From Trachythela sp. YZ-2020 (lineage: Eukaryota; Cnidaria; Anthozoa; Malacalcyonacea; Clavulariidae), in assembly GCA_016169945.1 (NCBI GenBank), contig JADLSH010000145.1:4277501-4341500 (forward strand): a stretch of DNA of 64,000 nucleotides. Reading direction: 5' to 3'. The stretch's first letter is position 1. Each line of letters opens with the position of its first letter. Below the pieces are notes generated by a model. It did no database searches and was not told the DNA's origin. It saw only the letters and a list, made by a program, of their open reading frames with translations. Below, piece by piece: positions 22,754 to 34,099 of the stretch. The translations under genes were made by a program, and so were the position numbers.

Positions 22754-24782
22754 GTCTAGGACCTGTATAGGAGTTTGTATGCGTTTCATTTAACACAGGC
22801 AATCTCAAGTGTTTTAGGGTAAACTGACCATGGCGGTCAACATGGCATATGTGCGAAAACCTGAATCGGGGACGAAAGTCCTGAAAATGACCCCGCCCTG
22901 AAACGGCAGTGCCGACATAGCTCTAACTTCCGAAAAGCAAAAGCGACAGCCTTTCTGAAGTGCTTATAGTGTTTAGAAGGGTTGCTTTTAGGGGTAGTTA
23001 TTGGAAGGAAAAATTTGTCTAAGTATAATATTTTACAAGAAAATGACCATGCACCACCACAGGTCAACTGCTAATTATGCATGAAATAACTAATATACCT
23101 TGCAAAGATTAAATTTTCTTATTTCCTAAAAATTTTTATCATGGGATGAAAAACTAAGCTTAATTTAATATAATTATTGTAGATTTCATAAGGATTGACA
23201 TTGTTTTGTTTAAATATAATACATTTTATTTCACTTACCTCCCACCAAAACACGATTTCAGCCATATTTTGCCGTCTTGGTTGCTTTTTATCGCCAAGTC
23301 TCGCAAGTATCATCCAATTGTTGTACTTTTACATAATGATAGATGGCTAAAGAAGATTTCAACCAAGTTTCGTCAAGTTTTGAAGCAGTGCAGTGTATTT
23401 TATCTTCGATGTTGTGTCCTTCCATATTTCGTCAAATATGCGGCCATTGCAATGCCTCGCCGCTTCTCTGCCCGATAAATGCCACTTCTTCGTCTTCATA
23501 TGTATTTAGATTACAGTATCCAAGAGTACTTCATTGTAGAATAGTCCCAATCGAAAAATTGAAAACATTAGTGGCACTCCCACAACACATTTAGGATCAG
23601 AATCAAAAACACAAGTTTAAAAATAATTTGAAAGTCACGCGCAATCTTCGCGAAAACTCCTCGTGTCGTGGACCACTTGACAGGGGGGGGGGCCAATATT
23701 TTCACGAAACGTTTGTTCGCCACATATTTTTGTATTTTTATGATTTATGATAAAAACAATAGAAAATACGGCAAAAATGTATTGTTTTTATCATAAATCA
23801 TAAAAATACAATAAATATAATACATTTACTTGGGTTCTGTGGTGGCGAACAAACGTTTCGTGAAAATATACCCCCTGTCAAGTAGCCCACGAGGAGTTTT
23901 CGCGAAGATTGCGCGTGACTTTCAAATTATTTTTAAACTTGTGTTTTTGATTCTGATCCTAAATGTGTTATGGGAGGTTTTTTCCTTTCAAGTGCAACTA
24001 ATGTTTTCAATTTTTCGATTGGGACTATTCTACAATGAAGTACTCTTGGATACTGTAATCTAAATACATATGAAGACGAAGAAGTGGCATTTATCGGGCA
24101 GAGAAGCGGCGAGGCATTGCAATGGCCGCATATTTGACGAAATATCGAAGGACACAACATCGAAGATAAAATACACTGCACTGCTTCAAAACTTGACAAA
24201 ACTTGGTTGAAATTTTCTTTAGCCATCTATCATTATGTAAAAGTACAACAATTGGATGATACTTGCAAGACTCGGCGATAAAAGGCAACCAAGACGGCAA
24301 AATATGGCTGAAATCGTGTTTTGGTGGGGGGTAAGTGAAATAAAATGTATTATATTTAAACAAAACAATGTCAATCCTTATGAAATCTACAATAATTATA
24401 TTAAATTAAGCTTAGTTTTTCATCCCATGATAAAATTTTTTAGGAAATAAGAAAATTTAATCTTTGCCAGGTATATTAGTTATTTCATGCATAATTAGCA
24501 GTTGACCTGTGGTGGTGCATGGTCATTTTCTTGTAAAATATTATACTTAGACAAATTTTCCTTCCAATAACCACCCCTAAAAGCAACCCTTCTAAACACT
24601 ATAAGAACTTCAGAGCTATGTCGGCACTGCCGTTTCAGGGCGGGGTCATTTTCAGGACTTTCGTCCCAGATTCAGGTTTTGCACATATGCCATGTTGACC
24701 GCCATGGTCATTTTACCCTAAAACAGTTGAGATTTCCTGTGCTAAATGAAACGCATACAAAACTCCTATACAGGTCCTAGAC
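22754..24782. mobile_element. 2-kb palindromic foldback element
   Basis: Nearly the whole 2,029 bp is one inverted repeat about a centre near 23,766, with arms of about 1 kb that differ by scattered substitutions and small indels. The ends read GTCTAGGACCTGTATAGGAG on the left and the complement on the right, each flanked by TA, consistent with a TA target duplication (mariner-like target choice). The open frames in the arms are mirror images of one another and show no known domain. A partial third copy is at 35,687-36,214. It lies between the mariner remnant and the Rep-SF3 gene. Confidence 0.85.
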
Positions 24783-24846
24783 TAGTACTATAATATAGTT
24801 CATCAACGAGAACTAGGTTAAAAATCCTCATCCAACAACACTAGCT

Positions 24847-26177
24847 CTACAAAGCAACGTGGGCGTGGCACCATTTCCTTTGCTCTTCTTCTCGGATTGC
24901 GCTGTTCAGCTCGAATACTCTCCACTTGACAGACATCGTCTCTGTTTCTCTTTCGTCCACCTGACCATTTCTACCGTAGTAGACGATTGGACGACTGCTT
25001 GTAGCAAAAATTGGGATGTCGCTACCGATACGTACGTCGCTTGAGTATTGATTCTTGGGCGCAGGGAGGTGAACAATGTGGCCTTCCAGAAGCAAAAGGA
25101 AATCTTTCCAAGTGATCAGAGTGGAACTCCAGCGAAAATCATTCAGATATATAACTTCGTGTTCTTCCTCCCCTACCCAGCCATATTTGTCAACAGCAGG
25201 ATTGACAAACGTCTTAAACAACGCACACAAAGGATTTAGGAGGAAGGACTTTCCACTATTGGCCCAACCAAGCAACATTAAATTTCGGAACTTGCCCCTG
25301 CCTTTCATCAACAGATCTTTGATGACCGATCCAAAGACAACCGGGTGAATATTGTTGTTCTTCAAAACCTCTCGCGCACAGTTGATCCACTGAAAATCGC
25401 AACCCGGAACACAATCTGAAGAATGAGCTTCACGGACCAACTACATTCTGCTTTTTTTCTCCCTGTCAATCTTCGCTTGGGCGTTTTTCATGAGCCAAGT
25501 GTTCTTAATCAGCTCCTCGACGGCTTTATTAGATCGACTGAGGATAAAATTCGCTAACTGTTTCTTTCCCTCACGCTTCTGACCCTCGATGAGTGCCAAA
25601 AGTTCAGTGTAATTCTTCACTTGGTTAGCAGCAATGAATTCAGAGACCTCTAAATTGCTGATACGCTTAACATTTCTGTTTTTTTTGGCCTGTTGATTGT
25701 TGTTACCCATTGGAGTGCTGGATGAGCGCTTTCTAGTCGAAGAGCGGTATGCACGGACACATTTGGACGTACGCGGTGACCCAATTTCTGCGAGATTGGG
25801 GTGGCCGGGAGTTAAATAAACTTCCGAATCCTTTTTGGTAACATGTTTGTAGGCTGTGTAATAATTGTCATGGCCATCCGAGAAGTTTAGAATCACACCT
25901 TCACACTCTTCCAGCGTTTAGGGCCACTTAATTTGACACAGAGATGATAGTGTACACCGGATGTATTTTCATGCAGTTCTAGGCTGCAAGCCCAGTGTTC
26001 AACAACGGCTTTTGTTGTCGATTTCTCGTTGAAGTAGGCCACGACCTGCTCACCAAAGCTTTGCCTTGTGGGAAATTTGCTCTGATCCGCCCGACTGTAT
26101 GTCACCAAATATACTCGTCGCACATTATATTTTGAGAGACGCTTGGTTTGAAAATCGTCATCTTCACTCTCATCCAT
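24847..26177 (-). pseudogene. Rep-like HUH endonuclease fused to SF3 helicase (broken)
   Basis: Three consecutive minus-strand frames make one gene. Frame 26177-25893 holds a Rep motif I-like YLVTYSRAD (23-31) and the HUH motif GVHYHLCV (H76, H78). Frame 25896-25441 opens with NFSDGHDNYYTAYKHVTK, where the Tyr/Lys of motif III would lie; the two frames overlap by 4 bases, a single frameshift. Frame 25440-24847, separated from the second by one in-frame TAG, holds Walker A GWANSGKS (58-65), Walker B VIYLND (96-101), and a motif C region PIFATSS (143-149). The order nuclease then SF3 helicase is that of rolling-circle replication initiators in ssDNA viruses and Rep-type transposons. An endogenised virus or a transposon are both possible. 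No flanking hairpin origin was found. Confidence 0.8.
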
Positions 26178-27700
26178 TTTCTGTGGCCAAAAGTGTAGTT
26201 AGAATTCAATCTAGTTTGGCAAGCAATATTTGAGGAATATTCGGACGTATCACAAAAAAGTGGAAGCACATTATTATCATTAAAATTGTGTTAAATTACT
26301 GGCTGCTTACGGCTTACCCGAACAGAATTTAGGGAGATTTAACTTTACATTACACCTTTGCGAAATATTTGATTATGCTATTGCGCTTACATAGGAAAAG
26401 TGATAAATTTAAAGTTAATGGATGAATATTGGGAAAAACTACGGAATGTGAGAGCGCTGAATTACTGACGCCTAAAAATATACCAAAGTCTGAAGTCAAA
26501 CGTAGTGTTATTACTTTTCGAGCACGTTTTCTACTTAATATATTGTACCATTGACCATTTCTATATTGAAAAGTACCCGAAATATCCTAGCATATATAAC
26601 TATTTATCCAATTATACTATAATAATAATAATAAAAAAGTCTACCCTGACAGGCTTTGTATACTATTAATATTATACCATAGAAGTCACCAACTAAAATT
26701 AGATGGAGTATAGAATGCAAATATGATCTAGTATTAGAAGCCAAGGAACTGTAAATCAAAAGCTGTAAGATGTTTGTGGAAAGAAGCTCACGGAATGAAA
26801 TATAAGCAATGGATGAATGGATTGTTTTGTGATGTTGTACACATGCTCTAGGAAGATTGTGCTAACAACAAACACATTTTAGCCATAACATTACCTGCAT
26901 TCTACTTACTATATTCTGCATTGAAAAACTGGAAAGTGATTAGCCTGCATAGCTGGCAGTCTACTTGCGATACGGAACACTCCTCTTTCTTGCTTCGCCC
27001 CCCTTTCGCCTGTTCCGCAATGGGCAGACAGTCTGCCACACGGGCTAGAAGTGATGAATTGACAACCAGGACATAAAATGTGCTGCATGGCAAAATAACA
27101 CTTTGAGTGGCAACCTAATACATATAATTTAATTGTTAAAAAATTGCTGAAAACCTATAATTTCTTGTAGTATTGGCATTATAGGGAATATCATATTTTA
27201 TAACAGTGTCCAAACATTCTTCTGAGATGATATTTCATATGACAAAATTAACCAGGAAACTCTTGCTGTCCATTAGGCTAACCACATGTACGCTGTGCGT
27301 CAACCTAATTTTCAATTTTTGCATTGCTGAATCAGCGGAATCAGGTAAAACATACACTTGGGAAAGGGTTTTATCGCGGGGGCTGGAAGGGGAGGGGTGA
27401 AAAAACGAAGGAAGCTTCCCCACTTTCCTCCTTTCCTTCATTCTGTGCGCGCTCCCCCTATTCCCTCAAAACTTCGTGTAAGACTACTAAAAATACTCGC
27501 AAGCCTCTGCGGAGGAGAGTGGCACAATAGTGCATAATTGTTTGATTAGAAGGACGAGGGCTGCACACATGTATTTCTAGTTATATATATACACACCGCA
27601 AAACTAAAGTATAATCCTAATGTTTTCAAAGAATACCATCTACGACTATATTTGAAAGGTCCTGACTTTGAGAAAGTTCCGTTAATACGACTTTGATAAT
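26178..27700. other. No gene seen
   Basis: AT-rich intronic DNA. A GC-richer patch at 26,940-27,060 and another at 27,360-27,530 (GGGGCTGGAAGGGGAGGGG, CTCTGCGGAGGAGAG) look like dispersed repeat ends. No coding motifs were recognised. Confidence 0.35.
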
Positions 27701-27709
27701 GGACATAAT

Positions 27710-28040
27710 CTAAAGATCTCATGCGGTGGCTGTGAGAAAGATCATCTCATGGGTCAGTCTAAGCGCCAGTTTGGAACACGTTTAAAAGAACATCAAAAGG
27801 CTGTTTAAACAAGGGGAATCCCGCTGTGACAGAACATGCGTGAGAAGCCAATCATGCGATTCAGTACGATAACTGTAAAGTCATTACCAGAAATAATCAC
27901 TACGGCAAAAGAACGTCGCCCAGACGACGCGTGGGATATATTAAAACAGGAATCATCATACTTTGAATAGAGATGACGGTAGCTATTTACCACAAGAGTA
28001 TCTCCAACTTGTTGGCCGATGACGTCATCCCTTAAGTATA
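27710..28040 (+). pseudogene. PLE-3: GIY-YIG C-terminal remnant
   Basis: On the plus strand, short frames carry GQSKRQFGTRLKEHQKAV, the conserved region after the GIY-YIG core containing the catalytic Arg, followed by a frameshifted TEHA-x(2)-ANHAI block. This is a Penelope-like nuclease end with two or more frameshifts and stops. It precedes a TATA-like TATATAAG (28,038) and a hammerhead-like motif at 28,072-28,111, the arrangement of a PLE 3' terminal repeat. Confidence 0.7.
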
Positions 28041-28071
28041 TAAGAAGCTAAGATGCGACTTAAGATCATCC

Positions 28072-28111
28072 CTGATGAAGACACTAGACTGGAGTGTCGA
28101 AACGTTGGGTC
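28072..28111 (+). ncRNA. Hammerhead-ribozyme-like motif in PLE-3 3' end
   Basis: The plus strand reads CTGATGA (28,072-28,078), then a stem GACAC / GTGTC closing a nine-base loop, then GAAA, then a two-base stem III AC/GT around GTTGG, then the cleavage triplet GTC ending at 28,111. The core and stem II fit the hammerhead consensus. Stem I is weak in this copy (upstream AAGATCATCC versus downstream GTGAATGC), so activity is doubtful. Confidence 0.55.
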
Positions 28112-28119
28112 GTGAATGC

Positions 28120-29335
28120 AATTCGACCGGGCTTTGCATTCATTTTCTTAAAAAAGAGTAGCGCGCGAAACATAAGTGATATTAAACCTGGTTGCCATGA
28201 ACGAACAAACTTTACACATTTTTATTAATCTCTAAATGTATATTGCCAATATTGGTACGTTTAATGCTAGCCATAATTTCTTCTATTTCAGACTTTAGCC
28301 CATAGAGTAGCAGGTTAGAGCTATTAGAATTTCTCTTTGAAAATTCGACATTTTCACTTATGGATTGCACATTTCATTCTATTAAGCTAAGATTCCCTCA
28401 TCATGTATTTGGACGGTCTGCACTTTGGCAAAGCGTGGTACTGCCTTGTTGCACTACGCAATATTAAGCAAAATATTTGCTCGAGAAGATCAAGAGGGGA
28501 TGTTAATTTACAACAGTACGGAACCATGTGTCTTGCCGACAAGGGATTCGCTGATATCAAAGACTACGCAAGGATGCGAATGTAGGGATGAAGGTAATAC
28601 ATCTGGATCATCAAGGATTAGTACGGATACTCTAAGGTGGATTGATTCATTGATAAAATGAATGAATCAATTATCTACAAATTGTTCGTCCTGTAACTTG
28701 TAAGCCGTGAACAGCCGAACCTTTATTAAGCAGTACTCCTCGAAAATGACCATTTCATACAGACTTACTGGCTAACACAGGCCTACCACAAGCATGTTTG
28801 ATTTGGTCGGTAAAGTAAACTTCGGATTTCAAATTATCAGTAACGAAATTAGATTTTAATTAGTACTTTGAAGTTATTCGATTTTCTTTACCGTTGAACT
28901 GTTAAGTTAAAGGCAATGATGAGCATTCAAATCTAATTTTATCATATTGTGATTTTTATATTGTAATTTTTATATTGTAATTTCTCTTATCTTATTTTAG
29001 TTACATTCCTGTGCCCGTTTCTTGTACACATGCAAATAATTAAGATTGGGATTCTGTGAAAAGTCGATAAATAACTCGGGGCATGCCAACAGCATTTAGT
29101 AATTTACATAAATAAATTCATTTTTCGGTATTGAGAAGTGACCGCTTAATATGAGTGGCTTGAAGGCGGCCGCTTAGTATCGTTTATTACAGTTTTGACT
29201 GTATATGGAAATAATAGCATCACAACAATATTTAGAAATTTATATATACATTTTTATCTCATCAGTTTAGATAATAGAATTTCAGTGTCCTTTAAATGCA
29301 GTAACTGATATTATTTGATATATTTCTCCCGGTAG
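28120..29335. other. Intronic DNA without genes
   Basis: Presumed CAP-gene intron. A short tandem ATTTTTATATTGTA (about 28,948-28,980) is visible. The small frame at 28,403-28,661 has no recognisable motif and no splice context I could support. Confidence 0.4.
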
Positions 29336-29404
29336 TGATTCCAGAAGCTTTTCTACAGAAGCAGAGAAAGGCGACAGCTGACGGCGCGAACTATGGAACC
29401 AAAG
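29336..29404 (+). CDS. CAP gene, candidate alternative/duplicated exon B1
   Basis: The acceptor TTTCTCCCGGTAG precedes position 29,336. The exon begins TGATTCCAGAAGCTT and encodes IPEAFLQKQRKATADGANY in the phase required by the upstream CAP exon. The stretch to 29,404 is 69 bp, phase 1-1, but the in-phase donor GTTCGA is weak. A better donor GTAAAA at 29,413 would change the phase. It is a clear relative of exon B2 (29,615): same acceptor bases, same IPEA-x-LQK start. It may be an alternative exon, or a decaying duplicate. Confidence 0.45.
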
Positions 29405-29614
29405 GTTCGACTGTAAAATGGAATTGCAAGAATATTTACAAATATGAATGAAAGAATTCAGTTTGTTATATATTTTTGCATGAAGTAATAATTACGTGTT
29501 TTCCAGAAACTAACACAAATTATACAGTATTTATCACCATGTAAACATACAAAGAACTTCAGATTCCTTTAATTAATGGTAATTGTTCTAAATAATTTTT
29601 GTTTCTTCCGGTAG

Positions 29615-29878
29615 CAATTCCAGAAGCTTGGCTGCAAAAGCTGACAAAGGTGGCAACAGGCGTGAAACAATGGACCTTCAATAAACATGGCGGTACTTCA
29701 AAATCAACGGGGATTAAGATAGATATCCAAGCAGACGGGATACAGGATACCAAAATTCCTAGACCGCCGAAATCAACACTGAGTAGGGAGCGAACTCAAG
29801 ATCGTGGGGCACAGAGAACATCACGGGCAAAAACGGATACATCGGGTACATTAGGGATAACAACCGGCACACAAAGAG
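29615..29878 (+). CDS. CAP gene exon B2
   Basis: Bounded by acceptor TTCTTCCGGTAG and donor GTATGA, 264 bp, phase 1-1. It encodes IPEAWLQKLTKVATGVKQW, continuing to a basic, Ser/Thr-rich tail with many RxxR-like pairs (for example STLSRERTQDRGAQRTSRAK). Phase continuity with the CAP exon (19,275-19,421) and with exon C (30,976) supports one gene. The tail is low-complexity and likely extracellular linker sequence; no domain is recognised. Confidence 0.7.
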
Positions 29879-30975
29879 GTATGATTACTGAACCATTTTA
29901 ATAACTTGCATCATTTATTTAGTACTAAATGGAAGCAAATGGAGTACTCAGTAAATAAATAGGTTGCTGATGGGCTTTACAAGAACTGTAGAAACCCTAA
30001 CTTGTTCTTCCTGGCTATAAGTCGGTGGCACAATAAATTAGGTGAAGCAGGTTTTCAATTTAATGAATAATTTTTAATCTTGTTTCACTTGACTGGGTGT
30101 TGCATGAGAGAGAACGCCAGGATTAAATTATGGAAAATCTACTAAATGATTTTATATATTTTCTGCGTATACATATATATACAATGGTAAATCTCGCCTA
30201 TTAATTTAACTTAAAATCGGCTATACGTGAATCACAACTATAAGAACTAAATAAGAAAACAAAACATGCAAACATGTATATTATACACATTCATAGTATA
30301 CATATACATATACATATAATGTATTCAAGAAAATAAACCTTGAAAAGGGAAATCGAGATGTTGTCCCTATTTTAACCCGGATTCTCAAAATATATACAGT
30401 TAGGTATCTGAAAAGCCAATAAATCGGGTTTCCCCACTACCCATTTCGGCAGGAAAAAATGAAGTATGTATAGTTCAATCTATTAACAGTAACTAGTCAT
30501 CATTTACGAAACACAGTACATTTGATGTTTATATCATATCAAAACCAACATTACATATACCGGTATAGCATCTCTAAAAATGTGGAACCTCCTTCGCAGA
30601 AACACTTAGGGAAATCATAGAAATATTTATAAATTTTACATCGTTAAAAATGCACTAATGTAAATTTTGGGTATTTATATAAAACAGTAGAGCTGTTCCC
30701 AATGATTTTTTTGGGTAATAGTTTGATGTATAAAACATTTCGCTTATCGACAACAATACTATACAGCTTGAGACTGAAAATCTCTTACCGAAGTTAAATT
30801 GCTGTAGAGAGACGGTGTTGCCTTGTACCATTATGCTGTCTAAATAGCCCAATTAAACTTGACGGATCGTAAACTGTGTGTGTGTTTAAGATCCTTCAGG
30901 TTGTGTTTATAGTGTTGCAGGTGCATCTTTGCCGTTTTCACAACAATGTGTAAAAATAAAGTATTCCTATTTTAG

Positions 30976-31298
30976 AGACAGAAGACCAAATAGTATTAAC
31001 ACAGGAAGATGTAAATACAGCAGTGGAGGATCCACCTAGGATCATTATAGTTCCTGTTCCTGAACCCACAACACAACCTGCACAACGTAGACTGCAAGTA
31101 CCAACTTCACCACCTGTGCCCTCTCCGCCACTTGTAAATACGGTACCACCTGCACAACCTAAAGCACCCGAACAACCAGGAAACCCGGTGCAGGCGGTTC
31201 TATGTGCTCCACCTACACGATGTGCACGAAATTCCATACCTGTCCCACCTGTGCCAATGGCACAACCCCCAACACCACAATCTGCTAGATCTGCATGA
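30976..31298 (+). CDS. CAP gene terminal exon, Pro-rich tail
   Basis: After the acceptor CTATTTTAG the frame reads ETEDQIVLTQEDVNTAVEDP, then about 75 residues rich in Pro, with blocks such as VPVPEPTTQPAQ and VPTSPPVPSPP, ending in SARSA and a TGA at 31,296-31,298. The reading phase matches exon B2 exactly. Two Cys (VLCAPPTRCARN) are the only obvious structural residues. The composition suggests an extended, possibly O-glycosylated, secreted tail. A polyadenylation signal lies about 220 bases downstream. Confidence 0.7.
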
Positions 31299-31521
31299 AC
31301 AGCAATACCTGGATATCCTACACCATCTTTAAATCCTTCAACATCACTATACCTAGATAACTGGGATAATCGTTAGAATTGGATAACCAGCAAAGGCAAT
31401 CAATCCTTAAACACAGTCCCTCAAATTATTCTTTTATTCGAAAAAGTTTGACTCGTGTCGTGTTTGTCGTACTCGTGTTTAAATTTTTCCAATGAGTTCA
31501 TTTCATTTACAATGTTGTTGT

Positions 31522-31527
31522 AATAAA
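31522..31527 (+). terminator. AATAAA polyadenylation signal of CAP gene
   Basis: First AATAAA downstream of the stop codon of the CAP gene's terminal exon, within a T/G-rich neighbourhood (GTTGTTGTAATAAAGCATTGG region). Placement is plausible; use is not proven. Confidence 0.5.
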
Positions 31528-32304
31528 GCATTGGCTTGCTTGTATACAGCTTAATGTGGTTGAGCACAAATATAATCTTACTAGACCATTTTCATGTGTG
31601 AATTAAAACGGCTGTCAAACAAAATGATACTGTCGCATTTAACGTCTCGTTAGAATTCGAAAATCGCAACTGTTTGCAGGCGTGACAAAGCAAAAAATAA
31701 ATATATATTAGGTATGTCTAGAAATTTCGTACGATGAAGGGAACACGTTAAAATTATGTTTATTTTATATTTCTTGTTTACTTTATTTTCTGGGTTTGGG
31801 TACCCTGTTCTTTCCTAGTAATACCGACGGTTTCCCGAGTACGCTGTACGTGTTCCCTTGGTACGATTAGTGAAAAGCTATAACTAGAAGTTACTATCGC
31901 AAGGAAAATGATGCATTCGCTTCTGGCATGCACAGAAGCACGTCTAATACAAAAGCAGGTTTTCCTTCCAGGCAATGTCCTCCTATAGGTAAAACCACTA
32001 TAAACATTCCCTCACACTATATCAGAAAAATTCCACTATCAAAATCTGTTCGCATGCTCGGTAAATGCATGCTCAGTACGTAAAACTGAATAATTTTTCA
32101 TCACATAAATATGTGGTGTAGTTTTAATATGCATAGAATTAACATCAATGCGAAATATGGTTTGATCACAGTTTGACTGGATCGCCTGACTGGACGTATT
32201 TATCAACATACGGCTAAAATTTGGGACCACCACTTTCTTCTAATTTTTCGTGGAAAAATCATATTTTTACCATGTATGCAAAAGTCAGCAAAACATTGAA
32301 TGTA

Positions 32305-33175
32305 TTATAGACTTTAAAGTACAAACTTAATAGAGCTGCTGCGCTTATTAGTCTCTACAAAAGTCATATTAGACCATTGATGGAATACGCTGATGTCATA
32401 TGGGATGGATGTGGTGAAGGTGAAGCAAATATTTTGGAACTGTTTTAAAATATGAAGCAGCTCATGTAGTTACTGGTGCCATGAAAGGTACTGGTAAGAG
32501 GAGGTTACTGAGTGAGTTATGTTGGGAAGATATGAAAACTCGACGGATTATCTATAAATGAACTTTACTTTATAAAATAATCAACTCCTTGACGCCATCC
32601 TACCTGTATGATATTATGCCACTGCAAGTGAACCAGAGAATTCGAAGTGCTTACACACTTCGATCTAGTGAAAACTACTCTCTGTTTCCTACCCGAACAG
32701 AGCGTTTAAAAAAATCTTTTTTCCCATCTGCGATTGCAGAATGGAACGATCTCGATACCGACCTGCGTAACACCAATCTCTAGCCGTTTTGGCTCCATAG
32801 TACATACACGGTTGCGCATGGGTCAGTGTCAATTAAACTCTTACTTGTACAGAAAAACCATCTCCTTTCTGCAATTTTACAAGAAATGCCCCATAGTCAA
32901 TTACACATTACTTCCTGTATTGTAGCCATTATGCAGATCAACGTCGATTTTTGATTGCCTCTGCTTCTCGGTTATTTGGTGCAAATTGGTATGGTTTTAC
33001 CGATTCCCAAAAGATTCAAACATTCTTGCATGGTTCAGAGTTGCTCGATCATGAAGATAATCAAACAATCGGATGTTTGATGCTCAGTCATTTATAATCA
33101 AAACTAAGCGATTTTGTAGCATGTCAGACCAGTTGGTAAATTTTCCAAATGTAATCAACTGATTTGCAAGGAATG
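32305..33175 (+). pseudogene. LINE-D 3' end
   Basis: Plus-strand coding in several frames: SLYKSHIRPLMEYADVIWDG (about 32,355), TGAMKGTGKRRLLSELCWED, then 32589-32783 with YTLRSSENYSLFPTRTERLK and FFPSAIAEWNDLD. Next comes a C-terminal segment with HTRLRMGQCQLNSYLYRK (about 32,800), a degraded Cys/His region and SHYADQRRFLIASASRLFG. This is the post-RT domain of a LINE family also present at 59,981-60,463. Several frameshifts; dead. Confidence 0.8.
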
Positions 33176-33771
33176 CGTGACTCTTTTGTTTCATTTACTT
33201 GTTTTGTGTGTACTTCCTCATATTTTGTTATTTCTTTTTGTCAGTATATCACTGGAACACAATCTCCCTCGATGAGCTGATAGCTCTTGGAGAAAATGTT
33301 TATTTTCAAAATATGTTTAAATAAAAAATATTTTGCATATGCAACCAAGCACACTCAATTGGCAAGTTGGTTACTAACAATAACTCTGTGTTCAGAATTA
33401 GTTGATTTTCAAGAGCATGAACGTAACGTAGCTACATGCGGTCTATCGACAATTTGATAGCTTTTTGATCAATTCATTAATATTATTTTGTTGTTTTTGA
33501 ATTCATATTTGTTAATTGGTCACTTAATAGTTTTCCATATAGCTTTTCGATCCTTATTGCATTGATTTAACGCATTATTATAGTAATTGGTTTTGTATTT
33601 CTTTTCTTTCTTGTAATTAATTTGTAGCTTTTTTATACGCATTGTGAAAGTGATTACAACCGGTTTCACTGCATTTTCTTTAGAAAATCCCTCTTATGCA
33701 TTTTTGTTTTAATTTCCGAATTTTTCCATAGTACATGTTCACTTCGTTCATCTTTTATCGTCTTCGCTAAT

Positions 33772-33846
33772 GGAAGAAAGCATTGTACCAAACTAGACCT
33801 GCGTCAATCGTATCACCAAATGGAGGTCACTGAAGAGTCACTTGAC
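33772..33846 (+). pseudogene. Ty3/gypsy-like RT fragment
   Basis: A short in-frame stretch reads ANGRKHCTKLDLRQSYHQME then VTEES, matching the motif A region of Ty3/gypsy-type reverse transcriptases (FTKLDLRxAYxQ). No further RT motifs were seen on either side, so it is a small relic or a chance-preserved piece. Confidence 0.5.
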
Positions 33847-34099
33847 TATATGTTTAGTGCCAGCATTAGTTACATCTAGCTCAATGGAGGCAACTTCACC
33901 TGTATTAGCAGCAGACTCGCATTGCAGGAGGTGCCTGCTATTCCTCAACTTGTAAGTGAGAGTCGTCCAGAGAAAATAACACCTGAGCCAGCAATTAGGG
34001 AAGGACGATGTCCAGATAGTGAAACAGCACCAACGAGACTTAATTTCTGAACTGAACAAAGAATACTTGGTTAAAGGTACTGTTTACTTTTTATTGTTA

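Noticed and set aside
22837..24450. Paired small proteins in the palindrome arms
   Set aside because: They are mirror copies of one sequence with no domain; the open frames follow from the inverted repeat.
33880..34050. Exon encoding a Pro/Glu-rich segment with a GTAAGTGAG donor
   Set aside because: Acceptor and frame can be drawn, but there are stops nearby and no phase-compatible neighbours; not supported.
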